From assembly GCA_029777145.1 (NCBI GenBank), contig JAKOSS010000212.1, positions 1 through 6,329 on the forward strand: a stretch of 6,329 bases of DNA. The letters are read 5' to 3'. A program made the position numbers and the translations under genes. The stretch is from Acidobacteriota bacterium (GTDB taxonomy: Bacteria; Acidobacteriota; Blastocatellia; Pyrinomonadales; Pyrinomonadaceae). This document shows positions 1 through 5,264 of the stretch, piece after piece. The notes under the pieces were generated by a model. It was not told where the DNA came from. It worked only from the letters and a program-made list of their open reading frames with translations, and ran no database searches. The first letter of the stretch is position 1. The number at the start of each line of letters is the position of its first letter.

Positions 1-677
1 CGAACGCCCAACAAATCTACACACCCTCGTCGCGGATGGAGACGCTTGTCGATCGCCTGCGGGACGAAGCGGACGCACTCGCCGCCGCCGCCGCAGACAC
101 CGTCAAACGCGGAGACGGATCCGATCAGGCGACGCTCGACGAGACGTTCTTTGCCGCACAATTCGGCGGTTCGGCGCGACTTCTGCGGGATCTCGTGCGC
201 GGCCAACGGCCGGTCGTCGAGATCCGGAGATCGATCGCGATCATCGGCGAATTGTCGCGACGCACGCCGGCGGGTTCCGCGTTCGCGGATCGCTGGCAAA
301 CTATCCGCGGCATCGTCGCGGACATTTCCGCGGAGTTCGGCAGTGATTCCGCCGATCGCCCGAATCCGGAGAACCGTCCGGTCGCCGGTCGGGTCTATTG
401 GCGCGGGATGGTTGATGACAAGCTGCAGCTGCTGATCAAGGGAAATCAGATCGAATACCGGACGGTTTCGGGTCGAACCATGCCGAACGGCACATTCAGT
501 TTCACGACTCGCATGCCGGAGTCGGAGGTTGTTGTCGGGGTCACGAAATCGAAAGGCCGCGGCACGGTCCGGGTCGTCGAACAACCGACCGCGTCAAATG
601 ATTTCACTGCCGTGGTCGAAATCTACGACGACGGCGGCGGCGCGAAGGAATATGAGTTGGAAATCTATTGGAAGTGA
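1..677 (+). CDS. Exported-type protein of unknown function, 5' end cut by window edge
   Basis: I do not recognise a named family. The reading frame is open from the window edge (first full codon at 3) to TGA at 675-677, giving 224 visible residues. An ATG at 36 is possible but probably internal: the upstream codons read NAQQIYTPSS, which resembles the residues around a signal-peptidase cleavage site, so the signal peptide and true start likely lie outside the window. Counted from that ATG, residues 1-100 are rich in Ala, Arg, Asp and Leu and look helical. A linker rich in Asp, Pro and Asn follows (about 101-117). Residues 118-213 alternate hydrophobic and polar residues as in a beta-sandwich, starting near VYWRGMVDD and ending ELEIYWK. 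Similar helical-plus-beta proteins seem familiar from Acidobacteriota, but that is recollection. It converges on purQ. Its stop codon lies inside a GTGAGCG repeat unit. Confidence 0.72.
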   Translation, partial: NAQQIYTPSSRMETLVDRLRDEADALAAAAADTVKRGDGSDQATLDETFFAAQFGGSARLLRDLVRGQRPVVEIRRSIAIIGELSRRTPAGSAFADRWQTIRGIVADISAEFGSDSADRPNPENRPVAGRVYWRGMVDDKLQLLIKGNQIEYRTVSGRTMPNGTFSFTTRMPESEVVVGVTKSKGRGTVRVVEQPTASNDFTAVVEIYDDGGGAKEYELEIYWK

Positions 678-700
678 GCGATGTCGGTGAGCGGTGAGCG
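674..700 (+). repeat. GTGAGCG heptad units at the end of the first gene
   Basis: Units occur at 674-680, 687-693 and 694-700. The last two are in tandem and the first is one base out of 7-bp phase. The TGA stop of the exported-type gene (675-677) is inside the first unit. The orientation is opposite to the larger array at 744-855, so the two together form an inverted arrangement; for example GTGAGCGG at 687-694 is complementary to CCGCTCAC at 848-855. Confidence 0.7.
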
Positions 701-743
701 GCTGAATTCCGATGATTTGACTGTCTATCAATTCCGAAGTAGC

Positions 744-855
744 TGATAACTGAAAGCTTATAGCGGATAACTGCTTACTGCTCACGGCTCACTGCTTACT
801 GCTTACGGCTTACCGCTTACGGCTCACTGCTCACGGCTTACCACTGCCCGCTCAC
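744..855 (-). repeat. Phase-locked heptad array GTRAGCN, 16 units, running into the purQ stop codon
   Basis: On the plus strand the units read NGCTYAC (minus strand GTRAGCN). From 772 to 855 there are twelve consecutive 7-bp units: TGCTTAC, TGCTCAC, GGCTCAC, TGCTTAC, TGCTTAC, GGCTTAC, CGCTTAC, GGCTCAC, TGCTCAC, GGCTTAC, one degenerate CACTGCC, and CGCTCAC. Four more degenerate units precede them in the same phase at 744-771: TGATAAC, TGAAAGC, TTATAGC and GGATAAC. The last unit (849-855) contains the purQ stop codon (852-854). The minus strand of nearly every clear unit carries TGA or TAA. No gene is visible in this spacer. Confidence 0.9.
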
Positions 856-1544
856 AGTCCAATCGCTTTCGTCAGCGACCGGAAGATCTCGCGGCCGTCG
901 TTCGATCCGAGCAATTCTTCGCAGGCGCGTTCCGGATGCGGCATCATACCAAGGACGTTTCCGGTTTCGTTGCAAATGCCCGCGATGTTCGAACGCGCTC
1001 CGTTCGGGTTGGCTTCTTCGGTCACCTCGCCGTTCTCGTCGCAATACCTGAAGACGATCTGACCGTTCTCTTCCAGCTGGTTGAAAGTTTCGTCATCGCA
1101 GACGTAGTTGCCTTCGGCATGCGCGATCGGGATCGAGAGCACGTCGCCGGAATCGAGCTCGGTCGTGAACGGCGTGCCGCTGTTTTCGACGCGCAGATTG
1201 ACGTGCTTGCAAATGAAATGAAGATCGCGGTTGCGGATCAGCGCTCCGGGAAGCAATCCCGATTCGCACAAGATCTGAAAGCCGTTGCAGATGCCGAAAA
1301 CGAACTTGCCGGACGCGGCGAATTCCTTGACCGCGCCCATTACCGGCGAGAACTTCGCCAGCGCGCCGCAACGAAGATAGTCGCCGTATGAAAATCCGCC
1401 GGGCACGATAACGGCGTCGTAACCGCTGAGATCGGTCTCACGATGCCAAACAAAATCGACCGGCTGCCCGACATGCTTCGAGATCACGTGATAGGCGTCG
1501 TGATCGCAATTTGAACCTGGGAAAACAAGGACTCCGAATTTCAT
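852..1544 (-). CDS. purQ: Phosphoribosylformylglycinamidine (FGAM) synthase, glutaminase subunit PurQ
   Basis: PurQ hydrolyses glutamine and supplies ammonia to PurL, which with ATP turns FGAR into FGAM in cytoplasmic de novo purine synthesis. The 230-residue length is normal for the stand-alone bacterial subunit. The fold is a class I glutamine amidotransferase: the N-terminus [14 protein letters not shown] is typical, [15 protein letters not shown] (about 47-61) is conserved in PurQ, the nucleophile is Cys86 in GICNGFQ, and the other catalytic residues are His203 and Glu205 in MPHPERA. The start at 1544 gives the canonical N-terminus. There is no Shine-Dalgarno sequence: only six bases separate the ATG from a GGTCAGT array, so translation must start without a purine-rich site or by another route. 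The gene lies 177 bp downstream of purS on the same strand. Its stop codon is inside another heptad array. PurL is not in the window. Confidence 0.97.
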   Translation of the reverse strand: MKFGVLVFPGSNCDHDAYHVISKHVGQPVDFVWHRETDLSGYDAVIVPGGFSYGDYLRCGALAKFSPVMGAVKEFAASGKFVFGICNGFQILCESGLLPGALIRNRDLHFICKHVNLRVENSGTPFTTELDSGDVLSIPIAHAEGNYVCDDETFNQLEENGQIVFRYCDENGEVTEEANPNGARSNIAGICNETGNVLGMMPHPERACEELLGSNDGREIFRSLTKAIGL

Positions 1545-1550
1545 ATTCTT

Positions 1551-1634
1551 GGTCAGTGGTCAGTGGTCAGTGGTCAGTGGTCAGTGGTCAGTGGTCAGTG
1601 GTCAGTGGTCAGTGGTCAGTGGTCAGTGGTCAGA
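1551..1634 (+). repeat. GGTCAGT tandem array (VNTR-like), 11 perfect copies plus 6 bases
   Basis: Eleven identical GGTCAGT units run from 1551 to 1627, followed by GGTCAG and then A at 1634. This is the most uniform array in the window, with no internal mismatch, which points to recent expansion or active homogenisation. It starts six bases upstream of the purQ start codon and lies in the purS-purQ leader if the two genes are cotranscribed. The plus strand has no stop codon in any frame; the minus strand (ACTGACC) has TGA in every unit. Confidence 0.97.
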
Positions 1635-1657
1635 ATATCTACGATTTTACAGCCTTC

Positions 1658-1732
1658 TGTCTACTGCTCACGGCCACTGCTCACTGCTTACTGCTCACGG
1701 CCACTGCTCACGGCTCACTGCTTACCGCTCAC
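1658..1732 (-). repeat. Second heptad array of the purS-purQ spacer, entering the purS 3' end
   Basis: Plus-strand units are TGTCTAC, TGCTCAC, GGCCAC (6 bp), TGCTCAC, TGCTTAC, TGCTCAC, GGCCAC (6 bp), TGCTCAC, GGCTCAC, TGCTTAC and CGCTCAC. A 20-bp segment is perfectly repeated at 1665-1684 and 1692-1711, giving a 27-bp higher-order period. The unit at 1719-1725 contains the purS stop codon (1722-1724), and the unit at 1726-1732 is coding sequence for the last purS residues. It belongs to the same family as the array at 744-855. Confidence 0.9.
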
Positions 1733-1970
1733 TGACCTCCACCCGATAATCTTCGATCACCGGATTGGCGAGGATGTCTTTCGCGATCTGCTCGGCAACG
1801 CGGCGCGCTTCGTCCGGCGACAACGACTCATCGAGCGCCATCTCGAAATACTTTCCCTGACGAACGTCATCGACGCCGGGCACGCCCAAAAGCTCGATCG
1901 AATGATGGATCGCCTTTCCTTGCGGATCGAGAACGCTCGGCTTCAAAGTCACATAAACCTTTGCTTTCAT
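1722..1970 (-). CDS. purS: FGAM synthase subunit PurS
   Basis: PurS is the small dimeric subunit that bridges PurQ and PurL in the multi-subunit FGAM synthase of many bacteria and archaea. The 82-residue length is typical. The N-terminal strand MKAKVYVTLKPSVLDPQGKA, with the PSVLDPQG signature (about 12-19), the middle VRQGKYFE (37-44), and the C-terminal ILANPVIEDYRVEV are all as expected. The last residues (SER) and the TAA stop are encoded by heptad units of the adjoining array, so the C-terminus may have been reshaped by the repeat. A clear Shine-Dalgarno sequence is lacking; GGGAA lies too far upstream to be convincing. A good sigma-70-like promoter sits about 30 bp upstream. purQ follows on the same strand after a 177-bp repeat-filled gap, so cotranscription is likely but translational coupling is not. 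Confidence 0.95.
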   Translation of the reverse strand: MKAKVYVTLKPSVLDPQGKAIHHSIELLGVPGVDDVRQGKYFEMALDESLSPDEARRVAEQIAKDILANPVIEDYRVEVSER

Positions 1971-1999
1971 AACTGTTGAAATTTCCCGGCGGAAGCTAA

Positions 2000-2028
2000 A
2001 TTCTTGCGCAAATTCTTGTTAATGGCAA
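2000..2028 (-). promoter_or_regulatory. Candidate sigma-70-like promoter of purS-purQ
   Basis: On the minus strand, TTGCCA (2023-2028, five of six consensus bases) is followed after 17 bp by AAGAAT (2000-2005, four of six). A transcript would start near 1993 and have a leader of about 23 bases before the purS ATG at 1970. The position in the only divergent spacer of the window supports it. There is no experimental support. Confidence 0.5.
2004..2011. promoter_or_regulatory. Palindrome TTGCGCAA overlapping the candidate purS -10 box
   Basis: The 8-bp perfect palindrome sits inside a direct repeat of AAATTCTTG (1998-2006 and 2010-2018, 12 bp apart). GCTAAATTCT also recurs at 1995-2004 and 2038-2047, and CGGAAGC (1990-1996) is inverted as GCTTCCG (2061-2067). 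Such clustered symmetry between the promoter boxes could be an operator. It does not match the Bacillus PurBox, and I see no convincing Escherichia-type PurR site. The role is inferred. Confidence 0.3.
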
Positions 2029-2096
2029 CGTCCTTATGCTAAATTCTCGATACGAGTTTGGCTTCCGTTCTACGATTATTCGCTGATTAAGATAAA

Positions 2097-2104
2097 AAGG
2101 AGAT
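2097..2104 (+). promoter_or_regulatory. Shine-Dalgarno sequence of the DUF4870-type gene
   Basis: AAGGAGAT is the only strong Shine-Dalgarno-like sequence seen before a gene start in this window. It ends 12 bases before the ATG at 2117, somewhat farther than usual, but no alternative ATG, GTG or TTG start lies in frame between them. Confidence 0.6.
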
Positions 2105-2116
2105 AAATCACTTATT

Positions 2117-2503
2117 ATGCAAAACAACGTCGGTAAAACCGCGCTTGGTTTGGACATTAACGTCGGATCGCTGCTGTGCTATTTGCCCGTCTGTGCTATT
2201 AGTTTGATCTACAGCATCATCGTGATCGTGACCGACAAGACCAACAAACAGGTCAGATTCCACGCGTTTCAATCGCTGTTGATGACGGCCGCTTACGTGG
2301 TTGTGATCATGGCCGTTGCGATCGTCGGAGGCGGAATCACCGCGGCGACCGGATCGTCGATCATCGGGTTGCTCGTTTCGCTGCTCTATTTTGCCGTTAT
2401 CGTCGGGTTCTTGATCCTGATGATCGTCGGTTGCGTCAAGGGCTACCAGGGCGGATCGTACAAACTTCCGGTCGTCGGCGACATGGCCGAGAAATGGTCC
2501 TAA
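2117..2503 (+). CDS. Small Tic20/DUF4870-type integral membrane protein
   Basis: The protein has 128 residues and three probable membrane segments at about 16-38, 51-76 and 81-106. Between the first two is the motif KTNKQVRFHAFQSL (41-54), and the C-terminus reads KGYQGGSYKLPVVGDMAEKW (108-127). These motifs mark the DUF4870/Tic20-like family of bacterial membrane proteins, whose function is not established; the resemblance to the chloroplast import component Tic20 is remote. No catalytic residues are evident. The gene starts after a Shine-Dalgarno sequence and is the only complete plus-strand gene here, placed between purS (divergent) and purB (convergent). The purine context is probably accidental, because it interrupts the minus-strand cluster and shares no biochemistry with it. 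Confidence 0.85.
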   Translation: MQNNVGKTALGLDINVGSLLCYLPVCAISLIYSIIVIVTDKTNKQVRFHAFQSLLMTAAYVVVIMAVAIVGGGITAATGSSIIGLLVSLLYFAVIVGFLILMIVGCVKGYQGGSYKLPVVGDMAEKWS

Positions 2504-2516
2504 TTCCAAATTCCGT
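2503..2516 (+). repeat. Two heptad units filling the convergent spacer (tentative)
   Basis: ATTCCAA (2503-2509) and ATTCCGT (2510-2516) occupy the whole gap between the DUF4870-type stop (2501-2503) and the purB stop (2517-2519). Two units alone would prove nothing, but they resemble the ATCCGAA/ATCCAAA units beside asd. Confidence 0.35.
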
Positions 2517-3809
2517 TTAGCGAAACACTCGGTCGAATACGGTTTCGACGTTCCGCAGATAGTGTTTCAGATCGAAGACGCGGGCAATTTCGTCAGGTGA
2601 AAGCCGAGACGAAATGTCCGCGTCTCTCATTATCAGCTCGCGGTATTCCCCGCCTTCGTCCCAAACCTTCATCGCATTGCGCTGCGTCCATGCATAGGCA
2701 TCCTCGCGTGAGACGCCTTTTTGGGTCAGCGCGAGCAGCAACTGCCCGCTGAAAACCAACCCGCGCGTCAGATTGAGATTACGGAGCATGTTTTCGGGAT
2801 AAACGACGAGCGTGTCGAGCAGCGACGTCGTTTTCGCGAGGATGTAATCGAGCGCGGCGCTCGAATCCGGCAGGACGATGCGTTCGGCCGACGAATGCGA
2901 AATGTCGCGTTCGTGCCAAAGCGCGACATTCTCCATGCCGACGACGGCGTTCGCGCGGATCGTCCGCGCCATACCGCATATGCGTTCCGAAAGGATCGGA
3001 TTGCGCTTGTGCGGCATCGCGCTCGATCCCTTCTGGCCGGTCTTGAACTTCTCCTGCGCCTCGCGGACCTCGGTCCGCTGCCAATGACGCACCTGCAGCG
3101 CGATCTTCTCGAGCGACGAAGCGATGATCCCGAGCGTGCTGAGATACTCGGCGTAGCGGTCGCGCTGGATGACCTGCGTCGAGACGTCCGCGGCTTTGAT
3201 CCCGAGCCTTTCGCAGACGCGTTCCTCGACCGACGGCGCGAGGTGCGCAAAGGCGCCGACCGCACCGGAGATCTTTCCGACGGCAACCGCTTCGCGGGCC
3301 CGCTCTAGACGCGCGCGGTTGCGCTCGAACTCCGAAAACCAGAGCGCCCAGCAGAGTCCGAACGACGTCGGTTCGGCGTGGATCCCGTGCGTCCGGCCGA
3401 TCTGCGGCGTGTCCTTGAACTCGAACGCGCGGCGCTTCAGCACGTCGAGCAACGCGTCGATCTTCGGCAAAAGAATGTCGCAGGAATCACGCAAAAGAAG
3501 CGCGTTCGCCGTGTCAACTACGTCCGACGACGTCAGTCCATAATGGACGAAACGCGCCGAAGGCCCGATGTTCTCGGCGAGATTGGTCGTGAAGGCGATG
3601 ACGTCGTGGTCGGTTGTCTTCTCGATCTCGTTGATCCGTTCGACCGTGAAGGCGGCTTTCGACTTGATCTCCGCAAGCGCATCGACCGGGATCACGCCGT
3701 CCTCGGCATGCACTTCGCAGACAGCGATCTCGACATCGAGCCACTTCTGAAACTTATTGCGGAGCGACCAGAGTTCGCCCATTTCGGGCAACGTGTAGCG
3801 TTCGATCAT
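2517..3809 (-). CDS. purB: Adenylosuccinate lyase PurB
   Basis: PurB eliminates fumarate from SAICAR to give AICAR (step 8 of IMP synthesis) and from adenylosuccinate to give AMP. It acts in the cytoplasm as a homotetramer of the fumarase/aspartase superfamily. The 430-residue length is that of the shorter bacterial form. The superfamily signature GSSAMPHKRNP is at 261-271 with the probable catalytic Ser262 and Lys268. Other expected active-site residues are His68 (TTDHDV), His89 (RFVHYGLTSSD), His141 (GRTHGIHAEPTSFG) and Glu275; this numbering agrees with my memory of the Bacillus enzyme. The start MIERYTLPEM is canonical. AAAAAGG directly touches the ATG, too close for a normal Shine-Dalgarno, and further upstream lies a TTCAARA heptad array. 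The gene converges on the DUF4870-type gene with a 13-nt gap and lies 404 bp downstream of asd. Confidence 0.97.
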   Translation of the reverse strand: MIERYTLPEMGELWSLRNKFQKWLDVEIAVCEVHAEDGVIPVDALAEIKSKAAFTVERINEIEKTTDHDVIAFTTNLAENIGPSARFVHYGLTSSDVVDTANALLLRDSCDILLPKIDALLDVLKRRAFEFKDTPQIGRTHGIHAEPTSFGLCWALWFSEFERNRARLERAREAVAVGKISGAVGAFAHLAPSVEERVCERLGIKAADVSTQVIQRDRYAEYLSTLGIIASSLEKIALQVRHWQRTEVREAQEKFKTGQKGSSAMPHKRNPILSERICGMARTIRANAVVGMENVALWHERDISHSSAERIVLPDSSAALDYILAKTTSLLDTLVVYPENMLRNLNLTRGLVFSGQLLLALTQKGVSREDAYAWTQRNAMKVWDEGGEYRELIMRDADISSRLSPDEIARVFDLKHYLRNVETVFDRVFR

Positions 3810-3814
3810 CCTTT

Positions 3815-3849
3815 TTCAAAATTCAAGATTCAAAGTTCAAGATCCAAGG
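3815..3849 (+). repeat. TTCAARA heptad array just upstream of purB
   Basis: Five units in phase: TTCAAAA, TTCAAGA, TTCAAAG, TTCAAGA and TCCAAGG. The array begins five bases from the purB start codon and so occupies its ribosome-binding region. On the minus (purB) strand the units carry TGA. Confidence 0.8.
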
Positions 3850-4062
3850 AGCCCGTCGGAAAATTCACCGAACTCTGATCCGACTGCTCGCTAGTTGGCG
3901 AATCACCCGCCGCGGTCGCCTTTTCGCGACGATTCGGTTACTTCGCGGTCGGATCTTCTTTCTTTGACCGCAAATTCACGCGAAAAACCGCGAAAGAGGT
4001 GACGTCGCCAGGGCAAATGACTTGAATGCTCCGGGAGCGCGATTATTCCAACATCCTCGAAA
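3850..4062. other. Gene-free middle of the purB-asd spacer
   Basis: I find no convincing gene, tRNA or other RNA here. Small symmetric elements are present: GTCGC-CTTTTC-GCGAC (3915-3930), CGCGGTCG repeated directly at 3911-3918 and 3944-3951, CGCG-AAAAAC-CGCG (3979-3992), and GCTCCGGGAGC (4028-4038). A minus-strand AATAAT at 4042-4047 could be a -10 box for purB, but no good -35 box accompanies it. The purB promoter should lie in this spacer if purB is not cotranscribed with asd. Confidence 0.5.
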
Positions 4063-4132
4063 GTTCAGAATTCGAAGTTCAAGATTCAAAGTTCAAGATT
4101 CAATATTCAAAGTTCAAAATTCAAGATTCAAG
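4063..4132 (+). repeat. RTTCAAR heptad array, ten units
   Basis: Ten consecutive 7-bp units without a phase break: GTTCAGA, ATTCGAA, GTTCAAG, ATTCAAA, GTTCAAG, ATTCAAT, ATTCAAA, GTTCAAA, ATTCAAG, ATTCAAG. It is the same family as the array beside purB at 3815-3849, with about 210 bp of non-repeat DNA between them. Confidence 0.93.
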
Positions 4133-4179
4133 AATGCGATCCTTTTGAATTTTGAATATTTTGAATCTTGAATTTTGAA
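4113..4179. terminator. 19-bp perfect inverted repeat downstream of asd, possible terminator or processing hairpin
   Basis: The 19 bases at 4113-4131 are the exact reverse complement of 4161-4179, with a 29-base spacer. An RNA from either strand could fold into a long AU-rich stem, extended by G-U pairs on one strand. It lies 35 bp past the asd stop codon on the asd strand, which would suit a 3'-end hairpin. There is no plain U-tract and the stem is weak in GC, so an intrinsic terminator is uncertain; it may simply follow from two oppositely oriented arrays. Confidence 0.4.
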
Positions 4180-4180
4180 T
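4143..4180 (-). repeat. Inverted TTCAA heptad array, five units
   Basis: On the plus strand TTGAA recurs at 4145, 4152, 4161, 4168 and 4175, that is with spacings of 7, 9, 7 and 7. It is the same heptad family as 4063-4132 in opposite orientation, 10 bases away, and supplies the right arm of the 19-bp inverted repeat. Confidence 0.85.
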
Positions 4181-4184
4181 CAAC

Positions 4185-4219
4185 ATCCGAATTCCCAAAT
4201 CCGAAATCCAAAATCAGAT
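4185..4219 (+). repeat. ATCCRAA heptad array reaching the asd stop codon
   Basis: Units ATCCGAA, TTCCCAA, ATCCGAA and ATCCAAA (4185-4212) are in 7-bp phase; a fifth, degenerate ATCAGAT (4213-4219), contains the asd stop codon (4214-4216). Confidence 0.75.
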
Positions 4220-5254
4220 CATTCCCTTGCTGGCCAAAAGTTCGGCGTTGAGTACGGCCGAACCGGCGGCGCCGCGGACCGTATTGTGCGACAGCGAGAC
4301 AAACCTGTAATCGAAGATATTGTCAGGGAAGAGCCGTCCAACCGTGATCGTCATTCCGTCGCCGGCGTCCCGGTCGAGCCGCGGCTGCGGACGCGAGGGC
4401 TCTTCGAGCACCTCGATGAACTGCTTCGGCGACGAATGCAGATCGAGAGACGGGAACGACTTCATCGCCTCGATGACGTCTTCGAGCGTCGCCGTCTCGC
4501 GCAGATTGACACGTACCGAGGCCGTGTGGCCGTCGATCACGTGAACGCGAAAACACTGCGCCGATACGCTGAAATCCGCCTTTTCGATCGCGCCGTTCGT
4601 CAGTTTTCCGAGGATCTTCTGCGCCTCGGTCTCGACCTTCGGTTCCTCGCCGGCAATGTACGGCACGACGTTGTCGGTGATGTCGAGCGACGGAACTCCC
4701 GGATAACCGGCACCCGAGATCGCCTGGAGCGTCGTCACGACGACCGATTCGATCCCGAATTTCCGATGCAGCGCGGCAAGCGGCGGCGCGAAACTGACGA
4801 CCGCGCAATTCGGATTGGTGACGATAAACCCCTTTCCGAAGCCTCGTTTGACTCGCTGGGTCTCGATCAACGCGATGTGATCGGGATTTATCTCGGCGAT
4901 CAGCAACGGGATGTCCTCGTCCATCCGGAACGACGACGAATTGCTGATCACGGGATAACCCGCGCGGGCGAACGCCTCTTCGGTTTCGCGCGCCACCGAC
5001 GACGGCAGGCTCGAGAAAACGAGGTCGCAGTCGAGCGGAGGTTCGATCGGCTGCACGACGATATTCTTGACGTTCTCGGGCATCCCGCCCGGCAGTTTCC
5101 ACGCACAGGCTTCAACAAACGTCTTGCCAGCCGACCGATCTGACGCGGCGAGCGCCGTGATCTCAAACTGCGGATGATGCTCGAGCAGTTGGCAGAAGCG
5201 CTGTCCGACGGTTCCCGTCGCACCCAGTATTCCGACTCTATATTTCTTCGCCAT
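4214..5254 (-). CDS. asd: Aspartate-semialdehyde dehydrogenase, archaeal/fungal-type
   Basis: Asd reduces L-aspartyl-4-phosphate to L-aspartate 4-semialdehyde with NADPH, the branch-point step to lysine/diaminopimelate, methionine and threonine. The 346-residue protein starts with the nucleotide-binding loop [13 protein letters not shown] (8-20). The active-site cysteine is Cys150 in [18 protein letters not shown] (177-187) and the C-terminal [11 protein letters not shown] are typical of the archaeal/fungal-like branch rather than the Escherichia coli Asd type. [10 protein letters not shown] (235-244) holds the likely active-site Arg236 and His243. The start at 5254 directly precedes the nucleotide-binding domain. 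No Shine-Dalgarno is present; a candidate promoter places the transcript start within a few bases of the ATG, suggesting a leaderless mRNA. The gene lies 73 bp downstream of the protease gene on the same strand. Its stop codon touches a heptad array. Confidence 0.95.
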   Translation of the reverse strand: MAKKYRVGILGATGTVGQRFCQLLEHHPQFEITALAASDRSAGKTFVEACAWKLPGGMPENVKNIVVQPIEPPLDCDLVFSSLPSSVARETEEAFARAGYPVISNSSSFRMDEDIPLLIAEINPDHIALIETQRVKRGFGKGFIVTNPNCAVVSFAPPLAALHRKFGIESVVVTTLQAISGAGYPGVPSLDITDNVVPYIAGEEPKVETEAQKILGKLTNGAIEKADFSVSAQCFRVHVIDGHTASVRVNLRETATLEDVIEAMKSFPSLDLHSSPKQFIEVLEEPSRPQPRLDRDAGDGMTITVGRLFPDNIFDYRFVSLSHNTVRGAAGSAVLNAELLASKGMI

Positions 5255-5264
5255 ATGATTAAGA

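Noticed and set aside
674..855. REP-type element with an associated transposase, or an insertion sequence
   Set aside because: The units are 7-bp tandem repeats, not 20-40 bp palindromic REP units, and no transposase or target-site duplication is visible in the window.
744..1732. CRISPR array
   Set aside because: The repeats are only 7 bp and directly abutting, with no unique spacers of regular length and no cas genes.
1511..1979. Plus-strand reading frames through the GGTCAGT array encoding a VSGQWSV-type peptide repeat
   Set aside because: A 7-bp repeat read in triplets automatically yields a 7-residue peptide repeat every 21 bp, and this strand of the units lacks stop codons. The frames also overlap purQ or purS without a ribosome-binding site.
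2108..2509. Minus-strand reading frame across the DUF4870-type gene
   Set aside because: The plus-strand product has clear membrane segments, family motifs and a Shine-Dalgarno sequence; the reverse product is a low-complexity Asp/Arg/Gln shadow.
3850..4062. tRNA or small RNA gene in the long purB-asd spacer
   Set aside because: No cloverleaf, T-loop consensus or strong long stem was found; only short 4-5 bp hairpins are present.
4175..5143. Long plus-strand reading frame of 322 codons
   Set aside because: It is antisense to asd, which has full family motifs and catalytic residues. The antisense product is an Arg/Asp-rich shadow and begins inside a repeat array.
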